A stretch of DNA of 64,000 bases from Eubacterium sp. ER2 (GCF_000765215.1 NZ_JPJE01000019.1:1-64000), one strand, 5' to 3'. Shown: positions 34,309-42,495, numbered from the stretch's first letter. A program made the numbers and translations. The notes: generated by a model from the sequence alone, not told the origin.

Positions 34309-35729
34309 AAAAAGAATTTGGAAGTAAGCCCGTATTAGGTATCATGGGACTGTCAGATGGAGATAAAGATGTGCATGAGCAGTTGAAAGGAATTGTACAG
34401 GCCCAGGTAGATGCCATCGTAAAAGCACTCCGAGATTCCGGAGAAGTCGAGGTGATAGAGGCTCAGGAGCTGGTATGCAGTGTAAAAAAAGCAAAAGAGC
34501 AGGCAGAATATTTAAAAAATCAGGGAGTGGATGGGACAATCCTTTCATACGGAGTGTTTGCTTTTCCTAATTTTTCGGCAATAGCGGCTCAAAACGGGAA
34601 AGGACCTTTTCTCCTTGCAGCCAATTTAAATCCTGATTGGCCAGGCATGGTGGCTATGCTGGCAGCCGGAGGAGCCCTAAATCATCTTGGAATTCGTCAT
34701 TTCCGTGCAAGTGGTGATGTCTTTCAGAAGAATGTATTGGAAAAATATATTCGTTTTGCAAAATGCGCAAAAGTGGTAAGTAGGCTAAATGGACAGAAAT
34801 ATGGATTGATCGGCGGCCGCAGTTTGGGAATGTACAGTGCAACTGTAAGTATGCAGGACTGGCAAAAGAAGTTTGGAGTAGATGTAGATCATATGGATCA
34901 GAGTGAACTTGTCAGACGTGCGGAAGAAGTCCCGGACGAAAAGGTGGAGAAAGCATTCCAGTGGCTGACAGAGAATGTGGGAGAAATCAAATATAACGGG
35001 ACAACGTTTACTCCCGAAAAGCTTAAAACGCAGATTCGACACTATGAAGCACTGAAAACCATCATAAAAGAAAATGAGTACGATTTTGTGGGAGTGAAAT
35101 GTCATTATGAGATGAGCCGCCACTATTGTACAGAATGTATTTGTGCTGCATTTTGTAATGATCCGTACGACTGGGATGGGAAAAAGGAACCGGTTGTCTA
35201 TGCATGTGAAGCAGATTCCGATGCGGCACTCACAATGCAGATCCTGAAGATGCTGACAGATGAGCCAGTAATCTTTATGGATGTGAGGCATTATGACAGC
35301 GAATATAACGTGATGGTATTCTGTAACTGTGGATCACAGTCAACCTATTATGCTACAGGTACAGACGATTACAAGAGAAACCTTGCCAAGACTACATTAT
35401 ATCCAGCACTTGAAATGTATGCTGGAGGAGGGTGTCATGTGAACCTTATGACGGCACCAGGACATGCAACGATTGCTAGGTTGAACCGTAAAGAAGGAAA
35501 ATACAGGATGACGATTATACCGGCAGATTTTGTGGAACTGCCGAGAGAGAAGATGGCGGAGACGACTGAAGAATGGCCGCATGTGTTTGCTAGGCTTCCC
35601 TTTGATCACCAGATATTCCTGGATAAGTTTGATGCAAATCATTGCCATGCCGTATATGGGGATAAAGTAGAAGAACTGAAAATGATTTGTGAAATGCTGG
35701 AAATAGATGTGGAAATCCTGGGAGAGTAA
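34305..35729 (+). CDS. L-fucose/L-arabinose isomerase-family protein (COG2407-like)
   Basis: Protein of 474 residues in the fucose-isomerase-like superfamily but of the shorter type, unlike FucI at 24639. Recognisable segments are GPFLLAANLNPDWPGMV, the RSLGMYSATVS turn, VGVKCHYEMSRHYCTECIC, ACEADSDAALTMQIL (equivalent to the metal Glu region), IFMDVRHYD (metal Asp region) and the His in NLMTAPGHAT. Members interconvert aldoses and ketoses; the sugar cannot be told. The gene is coupled to the second aldolase by ATGA, so it likely belongs to a second isomerase-kinase-aldolase route. Confidence 0.85.
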   Translation: MKKEFGSKPVLGIMGLSDGDKDVHEQLKGIVQAQVDAIVKALRDSGEVEVIEAQELVCSVKKAKEQAEYLKNQGVDGTILSYGVFAFPNFSAIAAQNGKGPFLLAANLNPDWPGMVAMLAAGGALNHLGIRHFRASGDVFQKNVLEKYIRFAKCAKVVSRLNGQKYGLIGGRSLGMYSATVSMQDWQKKFGVDVDHMDQSELVRRAEEVPDEKVEKAFQWLTENVGEIKYNGTTFTPEKLKTQIRHYEALKTIIKENEYDFVGVKCHYEMSRHYCTECICAAFCNDPYDWDGKKEPVVYACEADSDAALTMQILKMLTDEPVIFMDVRHYDSEYNVMVFCNCGSQSTYYATGTDDYKRNLAKTTLYPALEMYAGGGCHVNLMTAPGHATIARLNRKEGKYRMTIIPADFVELPREKMAETTEEWPHVFARLPFDHQIFLDKFDANHCHAVYGDKVEELKMICEMLEIDVEILGE

Positions 35730-35741
35730 GGAGAGATATAT

Positions 35742-36737
35742 ATGCAGAGAATTTTAAATGATCCGGACAATATTGTGGACGAAATGCTGGAAGGATTTTT
35801 AGACGCGCATGTGGATATTGTTGAGCGGACTGGAAATCCTCGCGTGGTGAAAGCGAAAAATATCCCCAAGGGAAAGACGGGCGTCATCACAGGCGGAGGA
35901 TCCGGACATAAGCCTGCTTTTATCGGTTATGTTGGGAAAAATATGTGCGATGCGGCAGCCGTTGGGGAAATTTATTCGTCTCCTACTGCGGCAGCATTTC
36001 TGGATGCGTGCAGAGAAGCTGACCAGGGCAAGGGAGTTGCCTGCCTTTACGGGAATTATTCGGGGGACAACATGAATGTAAAAATGGCAGTTAAGATGGC
36101 AGCCAAAGAAGGGATCACCGTGAAGACGGTGGTGGCGAATGATGATGTGGCGTCGGCGCCTAAGGATCAGAAAGAGAAAAGGCGCGGCGTTGCCGGGGAG
36201 ATTTTAATGTGGAAAGCCGGAGGTGCAATGGCAGCAAAAGGAGGCAATCTTGACGATGTGGTGCGGGCGGCACAGAAGGCAATAGATCAGACCAGAAGTG
36301 TTGGGATTGGTCTTACCCCCTGTACACTGCCTGCGGTGGGACATCCGAACTTTGAGATCAAAGAAGGGACAATGGAAGTAGGAATAGGCCATCACGGAGA
36401 GCCGGGGATAGAAGTGTGTCCTTTAGAGAGTGCGAAAGATATGGCAAAGCGTATGGTGGATATTGTCGTTCCGGATTATCCTTTTGTCGAAGGGGACGAG
36501 ACGATCGTGCTCGTATCAGGATTGGGAGCAACCCCTGTTATGGAGTTGTATGTGCTCTACAAAGAGATTGCAGGTATTTTGCGTGAAAAGGGAATCAAGA
36601 TATATAAATCCTATGTGGGAAATTATTTTACTTCTCTGGATATGATGGGAGCTACATTGACAATAATGAAGCTAGACGAAGAGCTGAAGGAGCTGATCGA
36701 TATGCCTGTTTACACTATGGGGCTCAAACAGATGTAG
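35742..36737 (+). CDS. dhaK: Dihydroxyacetone kinase subunit DhaK
   Basis: Substrate-binding subunit of 331 residues that covalently holds a short ketose (dihydroxyacetone or a related C3/C4 ketose) through a His hemiaminal. TGGGSGHKPAFIGYVG is the N-terminal substrate loop, GNYSGDNMN the middle motif, and the active-site His lies in IGHHGEPGIE. The partner DhaL follows 12 bases later. Such kinases work either with ATP or with the PTS subunit DhaM; no DhaM gene is present here. Related kinases phosphorylate L-erythrulose in tetritol pathways, which would fit the first dehydrogenase of the operon. Confidence 0.95.
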   Translation: MQRILNDPDNIVDEMLEGFLDAHVDIVERTGNPRVVKAKNIPKGKTGVITGGGSGHKPAFIGYVGKNMCDAAAVGEIYSSPTAAAFLDACREADQGKGVACLYGNYSGDNMNVKMAVKMAAKEGITVKTVVANDDVASAPKDQKEKRRGVAGEILMWKAGGAMAAKGGNLDDVVRAAQKAIDQTRSVGIGLTPCTLPAVGHPNFEIKEGTMEVGIGHHGEPGIEVCPLESAKDMAKRMVDIVVPDYPFVEGDETIVLVSGLGATPVMELYVLYKEIAGILREKGIKIYKSYVGNYFTSLDMMGATLTIMKLDEELKELIDMPVYTMGLKQM

Positions 36738-36748
36738 GAGGGTAAAAA

Positions 36749-37399
36749 ATGGATGGATTCAAAAATACGGATGGGAAGTCTGTCCTCCTTAAAATGGTAA
36801 CGGCAATCCAGGATAATAAAGATTATCTTGGTGAGGTGGATGGCCTGATCGGTGATGGCGACCATGGTATGAATATGAACAAAGGTTTTAGCCTTTTTGG
36901 AGAAAGGATTAAAGATAAGGACGTTGGCTTTTCCGAGGGGCTGAATGAACTGGGGATGGTTCTCTTTAACGAAATAGGAGGATCTATGGGACCAATTTAC
37001 GGAACCATTTTTATGAGTATGGCAGATGCAGGTGAAAGTAAAGAAATAATTAATTTAGCGAATTTTACTGTAATGCTTTCGGATGGTCTGGAAGCCTTGG
37101 GTGAAATCGTAGAGGCAAGAGTGGGAGATAAAACTCTGGTAGATACACTTTTTCCAGCAGTGGCAAGTTTAAAGGTTTCTCTGGAGGAAGGAGATGAGTT
37201 TTCTGAGGCTTTAGAGAAAATGAAAGCTGCGGCAGAAGCTGGAAAGAATTCTACCAAAGATATGATCGCCAGATATGGGCGCTCCAGCAGGTTGGGCGAA
37301 AGGTCAAAAGGGGTACTGGATGCAGGGGCAGTTTCATGCAGTTTAATTCTGTGCGCAATGGCGGATGGGATTCAGGAAGTGCTGAAAGGGGGCAGATAA
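36749..37399 (+). CDS. dhaL: Dihydroxyacetone kinase subunit DhaL
   Basis: ADP/ATP-binding subunit of 216 residues. The nucleotide-metal motif DGLIGDGDHGMNMNKG carries the conserved Asp residues, and GGSMGPIYGTIF and RASYLGERS-like sequence (RYGRSSRLGERSKGVLDAGA region) complete the site. It transfers phosphate to the ketose held by DhaK. Whether its nucleotide is exchanged (ATP-type) or fixed and rephosphorylated by DhaM cannot be decided here. The ribosome site taggagggt is strong. Confidence 0.95.
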   Translation: MDGFKNTDGKSVLLKMVTAIQDNKDYLGEVDGLIGDGDHGMNMNKGFSLFGERIKDKDVGFSEGLNELGMVLFNEIGGSMGPIYGTIFMSMADAGESKEIINLANFTVMLSDGLEALGEIVEARVGDKTLVDTLFPAVASLKVSLEEGDEFSEALEKMKAAAEAGKNSTKDMIARYGRSSRLGERSKGVLDAGAVSCSLILCAMADGIQEVLKGGR

Positions 37400-37402
37400 A
37401 AT

Positions 37403-38260
37403 ATGATAAAGACAAATTTTGTGCCAATGGAGGAGGTCCTAAAGATAGCGGAAGACAGAGGCATCGCTATCGGAGCTTTTGAATTCTGGTCATATGAGGT
37501 GGCGCGTGCAATTATAGAATGTGCGCAGGAACTGGATGTGCCGGTCATATTACAATGTGGGCGTTTGGAAATCAACAGGATGGGAGGAATGGAAGAGACT
37601 GTAATGACGGCCTATATGGCTTGTAAAAATGCAACGGTTCCTATAGCTTTGCATTTGGATCATGCTACGACATTTGAGGATTGCAATGAAGCAGTCAATG
37701 CAGGATTTTCTTCTGTTATGATTGATGCGTCTGCGTTACCATATGAACAAAATGTGGAACTGACTCGAAAGGTGGCCAGAAGAGCACAGCCATTTGGAGT
37801 AACTGTAGAGGGAGAGTTGGGACGGCTAGTCGGTGAAGAAGGGGATATTGCAGTAAAAGGACCGGAATCAGCGCAGACAGATCCGGAGGAGGCTTTGCGG
37901 TATGCAGAAGAAACGAAGGTGGATGCGCTGGCTGTTTCCATTGGGACGGCACATGGGCAATATACCTTTAAGCCTAAACTGAACATTCCCCGTTTGGATA
38001 AAATTAAAGAAAAAGTCAATCTTCCTATTGTCCTCCACGGGGGATCCGGTACGCCGGAGGATCAGGTAAGAGAAGCGATACGCCATGGGATCAGAAAAGT
38101 GAATATCTGCACGGATATTCAGGTGGCTATGGGGAAAACATATATTGAGACACAAAAAAAACAAGGATTTAAGTATTCGTGCCAGAATTTATGGGGGCCA
38201 TCGGTTGAGGCTGCTAAGAATGTCATTCGGGAGAAAATGAAAATGTTTGCGCTGATGTAG
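37403..38260 (+). CDS. Class II fructose/tagatose-bisphosphate-type aldolase
   Basis: Zinc aldolase of 285 residues of the Fba/GatY/KbaY/IolJ family. Zinc and substrate motifs: ALHLDHATTF (zinc His and catalytic Asp), VEGELGRLVG, GTAHGQYTF (zinc His), VLHGGSGTP (zinc His) and KVNICTDIQ. It splits a ketose bisphosphate or related sugar phosphate into DHAP and an aldehyde. The exact substrate may not be fructose-1,6-bisphosphate, as there is a PfkB kinase and an unusual sugar set in the operon. It is the last gene, followed by a 17-bp terminator. Confidence 0.92.
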   Translation: MIKTNFVPMEEVLKIAEDRGIAIGAFEFWSYEVARAIIECAQELDVPVILQCGRLEINRMGGMEETVMTAYMACKNATVPIALHLDHATTFEDCNEAVNAGFSSVMIDASALPYEQNVELTRKVARRAQPFGVTVEGELGRLVGEEGDIAVKGPESAQTDPEEALRYAEETKVDALAVSIGTAHGQYTFKPKLNIPRLDKIKEKVNLPIVLHGGSGTPEDQVREAIRHGIRKVNICTDIQVAMGKTYIETQKKQGFKYSCQNLWGPSVEAAKNVIREKMKMFALM

Positions 38261-38270
38261 CGTCAGGACA

Positions 38271-38322
38271 AAATATGCCAGTCTGTTCAAAATGTTGAAG
38301 AAACAGACTGGCATATTTTTTT
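38271..38322 (+). terminator. Strong terminator of the catabolic operon
   Basis: Perfect 17-bp stem (38271-38287 with 38302-38318) and a T run to 38322. The hydF stop codon lies 28 bases further on the opposite strand, and the AT-rich block ends here. Confidence 0.93.
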
Positions 38323-38349
38323 ACGGCTTCTTTGGTTGACAACGCTAAT

Positions 38350-39609
38350 TTAAACAAGGGGAGCCAGGCTCCGCTCCAGTATCCCGTTCATGTGGGCGAT
38401 GGCGATGCCGTAGTTGGTCATGGGGACGCCGGTGTCCTTTGCGCAGGCCATCCGGAATTTCATTTCCCGCTCGTTCAGCATGCAGCCGCCGCAGTGGATG
38501 ATTACCCGATAGCCGGACAGATCCTCCGGGAACTCCGTCCCGCTTGTGAAGGAGAAGGACAGATCCTCCGTACCTGTGAGGCCGGTGTGCCGCCGGATGA
38601 GGGCGGGCAGCTTGACCGTGCCGATGTCCCCGCACTGCCTGTGGTGGGTGCAGCCCTCGCAGATCAGCACATGGTCTCCTTTTTTCAGTGTATCCAGAGC
38701 CCTGGCGCCTTCTGCCAGGGCTTTTAGATTGCCCTTGTACCGGGCAAAGAGGATGGAGAAGGAGGTGAGGGGGATCTCCGGGGGCACCACCGAGGAGACG
38801 TAGGCGAAGGCCTGGCTGTCGGTGATGACGAGGCTGGGCGTCAGGCCCGGCTTTCCGTCCTTTCCCTCCAGCGCCGCCTTAAGCTCCGTGTCCCGCACCG
38901 CCAGGGCAAGAGCTCCTGTGTCCAGGATGTCCCGTATGGTCTGCTGCTGGGGCAGGATGAGCCGGCCCTTGGGGGCAGCCTTGTCGATGGGGATGACGAG
39001 ACAGACAAGATCCATGGGGGAGAGAAGGTCTCCCACGATGCGCCGGCTCTCATCTTCCTTTGGCGCCAGGGCAGCGATCCGCTCCTTCAGCTCCTGTATC
39101 CCCTGGCCGGTCTTCGCGCTGACAGGCAGCGCAGAGACAGCGGTTCCTGACGGGGCTTCTGCCTGACTGGCTATGTTGTTTTTGAGGGCAGCAGAAGCTT
39201 CGGCTGTCTCCGGGAGGAGATCCGCTTTGTTCACGGCGACCAGGCAGGGAATGTGTTTCTCCTGGATCCGGGCAAGGATCTGCCGGTCCTCCTCTGTCAG
39301 TCCGGCGGGGCCGTCCACCACCAGGACAGCGATGTCGGTCTTGTTCAGCATCTGGTAGGCCTTCTGGATGCGCAATTTCCCCAGTTCTCCCGTGTCGTCC
39401 AGGCCCGGCGTGTCGATGAGCACCACAGGCCCTAAGGGCAGCAGCTCCATGGCCTTTGTCACCGGGTCGGTGGTGGTGCCCTTGATGTCCGATACAATGG
39501 CCAGGCTCTGGGAGGTGAGGGCGTTGATGAGGCTGGATTTGCCGGCATTGCGCCGGCCGAAGATGCCGATGTGTGTCCGCTCGGCGGAAGGGGTGTTGTT
39601 TAAGCTCAT
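38350..39609 (-). CDS. hydF: [FeFe]-hydrogenase maturation GTPase HydF
   Basis: Scaffold/carrier GTPase of 419 residues on which the 2Fe subcluster is assembled before transfer to apo-hydrogenase. The N-terminal GTPase domain has GRRNAGKSSLINAL (G1), DTPGLDD (G3) and VNKAD (G4). The C-terminal iron-sulfur site is CTHHRQCGD followed by the HCGGC motif, the HydF-specific CxH...HCxxC arrangement. The ATG at 39609 has aggagg eight bases upstream; the longer frame to 39768 runs into hydG and is rejected. Last gene of the hydE-hydG-hydF unit. Confidence 0.96.
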   Translation of the reverse strand: MSLNNTPSAERTHIGIFGRRNAGKSSLINALTSQSLAIVSDIKGTTTDPVTKAMELLPLGPVVLIDTPGLDDTGELGKLRIQKAYQMLNKTDIAVLVVDGPAGLTEEDRQILARIQEKHIPCLVAVNKADLLPETAEASAALKNNIASQAEAPSGTAVSALPVSAKTGQGIQELKERIAALAPKEDESRRIVGDLLSPMDLVCLVIPIDKAAPKGRLILPQQQTIRDILDTGALALAVRDTELKAALEGKDGKPGLTPSLVITDSQAFAYVSSVVPPEIPLTSFSILFARYKGNLKALAEGARALDTLKKGDHVLICEGCTHHRQCGDIGTVKLPALIRRHTGLTGTEDLSFSFTSGTEFPEDLSGYRVIIHCGGCMLNEREMKFRMACAKDTGVPMTNYGIAIAHMNGILERSLAPLV

Positions 39610-39664
39610 ATTTCTCCTCCTGTAAGGTTCTTCTGTCAGTGTTTCCAGTTGCTGAGGGAACCGG

Positions 39665-41086
39665 TCAGAAGCGGAAATCCCGCCGGTTGTTCTCGCGGAT
39701 GAGGCGGAGATTTTCCTCCACCACGGCCCGGGCCTTGGGGTTTGGCACGTTCTGGATCTCCCGGTCAATGAGCCGGTCGCCGATAGCCTTTGTCTCCGGG
39801 GAGGCGTAATCCATCAGGTACTCCTCCAGTGTCATGAGGGCGTTGGGATGGCAGCAGTTCTGGATCTGTCCGCTCTTGCACAGGGACATGAAGCGGTCGC
39901 CGGTGCGGCCCTCCCGGTAACAGGCTGTGCAGAAGCTGGGGATGTAGTCCATCTCCATGAGCCAGCGAACCACCTCGTCCAGGGTGCGGCTGTCGATCAC
40001 GTCGAACTGCTCGGACCGTGCGTCCTCCGGCTCCGGCTCGCAGTAGCCGCCTACGCTGGTGCGGGAGCCGCCGCTGATCTGGGAGATGCCCAGGTGGAGA
40101 ACCCTCTCCCTGCACTTTTTGCTCTCCCGGGTGGAAATGATCATGCCGGTATAGGGAACGGCAATGCGGATGCAGGCTACTATCTTGGCAAAGGTCTCGT
40201 CGTCAATGCCGTTTTTGAAGGAGCTGGCATCGATGTCGTCCGCATCCCGCAGGCGGGGCACGCTGATGGTGTGGGGGCCTACGCCGAAGGCAGCCTCCAG
40301 GTGCTCCGCGTGCATGAGAAGGCCGGTGAACTCATACCGGTATTTATCCAGACCGAAGAGGACGCCGATGCCCACGTCATCGATCCCGCCCTCCATGGCC
40401 CGGTCCATGGCTGTGGTGTGGTAGTCATAGTCGTGCTTGGGGCCTGTGGGGTGGAGCTCAAGGTAGCTTTCCTTGTGGTAGGTCTCCTGGAAGAGGATGT
40501 AGGTGCCGATGCCGGCCTCCTTGAGGAGACGGTAGTTGTCCACTGTGGTGGCGGCAATGTTGATGTTGACTCTGCGGATAGCGCCGTTTTTGTGTTTGAT
40601 GCTGTAGACAGTGTTGATGCTGTCCAGGTAGTAGTCCATCGTGTTGCGTACCGGATCCTCGCCAGCCTCAAGGGCCAGGCGCTTGTGTCCCATATCCTGG
40701 AGGGCAATGACCTCCCGCCGGATATCCTCCTGTGAGAGCTGCTTGCGGGGGATGTGCTTGTTCTTCAGGTGGTAGGGGCAGTAGGTGCATCCATTGATGC
40801 AGTAGTTGGACAGATAGAGGGGGGCAAACATGACGATGCGGTTGCCGTAGAAATCCTTCTTGATCTGCTCTGCCAGCCGATAGATCTCCTGGTTCTTCTC
40901 CTCAATGTCGCAGTCCAGCAGAACGGCGGCATCCCTGTGGGAGAGGCCCTTTCTCTTTTTGGCTTTCTCCAGGATTTCGTCTATGAGGGCCTCATTGTGT
41001 TTATTCTCCTCCGCAAAGGCCAGCGTCTCCAAAATCTCCTGGTGGTTGATAAAGTCGTCCGGATGTGTGGAATTTACATCATACAT
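39665..41086 (-). CDS. hydG: [FeFe]-hydrogenase maturation radical SAM tyrosine lyase HydG
   Basis: Radical SAM enzyme of 473 residues that cleaves tyrosine to p-cresol, CO and cyanide for the H-cluster. The radical SAM cluster motif CINGCTYC gives Cys96, Cys100 and Cys103. A C-terminal auxiliary-cluster motif is seen in FCTACYREGRTGDRF. Length and both motifs are standard for HydG and distinguish it from the thiamine enzyme ThiH. The gene lies 49 bases after hydE and 55 before hydF in one leftward unit. Confidence 0.97.
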   Translation of the reverse strand: MYDVNSTHPDDFINHQEILETLAFAEENKHNEALIDEILEKAKKRKGLSHRDAAVLLDCDIEEKNQEIYRLAEQIKKDFYGNRIVMFAPLYLSNYCINGCTYCPYHLKNKHIPRKQLSQEDIRREVIALQDMGHKRLALEAGEDPVRNTMDYYLDSINTVYSIKHKNGAIRRVNINIAATTVDNYRLLKEAGIGTYILFQETYHKESYLELHPTGPKHDYDYHTTAMDRAMEGGIDDVGIGVLFGLDKYRYEFTGLLMHAEHLEAAFGVGPHTISVPRLRDADDIDASSFKNGIDDETFAKIVACIRIAVPYTGMIISTRESKKCRERVLHLGISQISGGSRTSVGGYCEPEPEDARSEQFDVIDSRTLDEVVRWLMEMDYIPSFCTACYREGRTGDRFMSLCKSGQIQNCCHPNALMTLEEYLMDYASPETKAIGDRLIDREIQNVPNPKARAVVEENLRLIRENNRRDFRF

Positions 41087-41135
41087 TTTTAAAATCCTCC
41101 TTGCTGTAAATCCTCCCCTGTGGGGCGGGTTTTAT

Positions 41136-42194
41136 TTACTCCTGATCAGGGCAGGGACGCCAGTCTCCCCGGCAGACCGCCACGTGGCAGCCGGTCTGTT
41201 CCACGCGCCGGGACAGGTCCGCCAGTCCCTCTGCCGACTCGGCGCCGGTGTTCAGCTTGTTGTCGTAGAGGGAGTAGTCCTTCCTGTGATCCCTGGGGGA
41301 CAGGTTGGGCATGACCACGTTGGCCCCTGCCAGAATGCCCAGCTCCCGCCCTCCGTCTCGGATGGAGCCGAGGGCGGTGGTGGCGGGGAGAAGGACATCC
41401 GGCAGCATGAGACGCAGAAGGCCCAGCATGTACAGAGTCAGCTCCAGTGAGCCCGCCCTTTCCCTGGCAAAGGGAGTGTCCCTGTGGGGGATGAAGGGGC
41501 CGATGCCCACCATGTGGGGCCCAAGCTCCTTCAAAAAGAGCATGTCCTGCGCCAGGTGACGGGTCTCCTGAAAGGGAGAGCCCACCATAAAGCCGGCTCC
41601 CACCTGATAGCCGATGGACTTCAGATCCAGGAGGCAGGACTTCCGGTGAGCGGCGCTCAAGGCCGGCGGATGGAGCTTTGCGTAGTGTTCGCTGCAGCTG
41701 GTCTCGTGGCGCAACAGGTAGCGGTCCGCCCCGGCGTCAAAAAAGGCCTGGTAGGAGTCGTGCTCCCGCTCCCCGATGGAGAGGGTCAGCGCACAGTCCG
41801 GAAATTCGGCCTTGATCCGCTGAATCAGACAGACTATCCGCTTGTCTGTGAACCAGCTGTCCTCACCGCCCTGGAGCACAAAGGTGCGAAATCCCAGCTC
41901 GTAGCCCCGACGGCAGCAGTCCAGGATCTGATCCAGGGTAAGCCGGTAGCGGCGGACGTGCGGATTGCTCCTTCGGATGCCGCAGTAGTAGCAGTCGTTC
42001 CGGCAGTAGTTGGTGAACTCAATGAGCCCCCGGATATAGACATCCCTTCCGTAGACAGCCTGCCGCACCTCCCGGGCCAGGCCAAAGAGATACTCCGCTG
42101 TCTCCGGGGTGCGCCCGTCAATGATCCGGACCCACTCCTCCCCGGAGAGGGCACGCTCCCTGTGCAGTTTGTCGATCAGTCTTTCTGTGTCCAT
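41136..42194 (-). CDS. hydE: [FeFe]-hydrogenase maturation radical SAM protein HydE
   Basis: Radical SAM enzyme of 352 residues that works on the HydG-derived Fe-CO-CN synthon. The cluster motif is YCRNDCYYCG with Cys64, Cys68 and Cys71; GGEDSWFTD and SIGEREHDSY are characteristic. The start is taken at ATG 42194 behind aggagg, but that site is only three bases away; ATGs at 42212 and 42221 are in frame without a ribosome site. It heads the hydE-hydG-hydF unit. A terminator-like hairpin stands directly upstream (42222-42251), see that entry. No hydrogenase structural gene is in the window. Confidence 0.95.
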   Translation of the reverse strand: MDTERLIDKLHRERALSGEEWVRIIDGRTPETAEYLFGLAREVRQAVYGRDVYIRGLIEFTNYCRNDCYYCGIRRSNPHVRRYRLTLDQILDCCRRGYELGFRTFVLQGGEDSWFTDKRIVCLIQRIKAEFPDCALTLSIGEREHDSYQAFFDAGADRYLLRHETSCSEHYAKLHPPALSAAHRKSCLLDLKSIGYQVGAGFMVGSPFQETRHLAQDMLFLKELGPHMVGIGPFIPHRDTPFARERAGSLELTLYMLGLLRLMLPDVLLPATTALGSIRDGGRELGILAGANVVMPNLSPRDHRKDYSLYDNKLNTGAESAEGLADLSRRVEQTGCHVAVCRGDWRPCPDQE

Positions 42195-42221
42195 AGTCCT
42201 CCTGTCCGGCATTTGCGGCAT

Positions 42222-42251
42222 AAAAATAGTCCGCGCCCTGAGGCGCAGACT
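42222..42251 (-). promoter_or_regulatory. Terminator-like hairpin in the hydE leader (possible attenuator)
   Basis: On the minus strand AGTCTGCGCC pairs with GGCGCGGACT (one G-T wobble) around TCAG, then ATTTTT, immediately before the hydE start. No gene lies upstream on this strand within the intergenic region, so the hairpin is within the hydE leader. GGCGCA at 42295-42290 could pair instead with the 5' arm (TGCGCC), giving a mutually exclusive structure. Confidence 0.5.
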
Positions 42252-42342
42252 AAAAAAGTATAAAATACTCCCGCTTGTCCATTTGTAAATGCGCCTTTTT
42301 GCTCAGGTGTCACCCTTTACAATCAGTACGTAAATTTGATTC

Positions 42343-42348
42343 ATTATA
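42343..42348 (-). promoter_or_regulatory. Extended -10 promoter of hydE-hydG-hydF
   Basis: Minus strand TATAAT (42348-42343) preceded by TGG, an extended -10. The -35 region is weak (TTTCTA at 17 bp). Transcription would begin near 42335, leaving a leader of about 140 nt. Confidence 0.55.
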
Positions 42349-42407
42349 CCATACCTGTAAAAAAATAGAAACACTTTACAGGAACTTAACTTTTTTCTGT
42401 TTGCAAA

Positions 42408-42436
42408 TTGACAAACCGGGGGTATACTTGTATAGA
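42408..42436 (+). promoter_or_regulatory. Promoter of the MFS transporter gene
   Basis: TTGACA at 42408-42413, 17-bp spacer, TATAGA at 42431-42436. Confidence 0.75.
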
Positions 42437-42495
42437 TGTAATTTTATGAGAACAGGGCGGCATGGACCGCGCTGTGCAAAAGGAGAGAACGGAAA

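Noticed and set aside
17194-38340. Prophage or integrative conjugative element
   Set aside because: No integrase, relaxase, structural phage genes, attachment repeats or tRNA at either edge; only catabolic and regulatory genes.
42252-42340. Known riboswitch (T-box, TPP, SAM or THF) in the hydE leader
   Set aside because: AGGGTG followed by ACACC recalls the T-box sequence, but the conserved T-box AGGGTGGNACCGCG and the cores of the other classes are absent.
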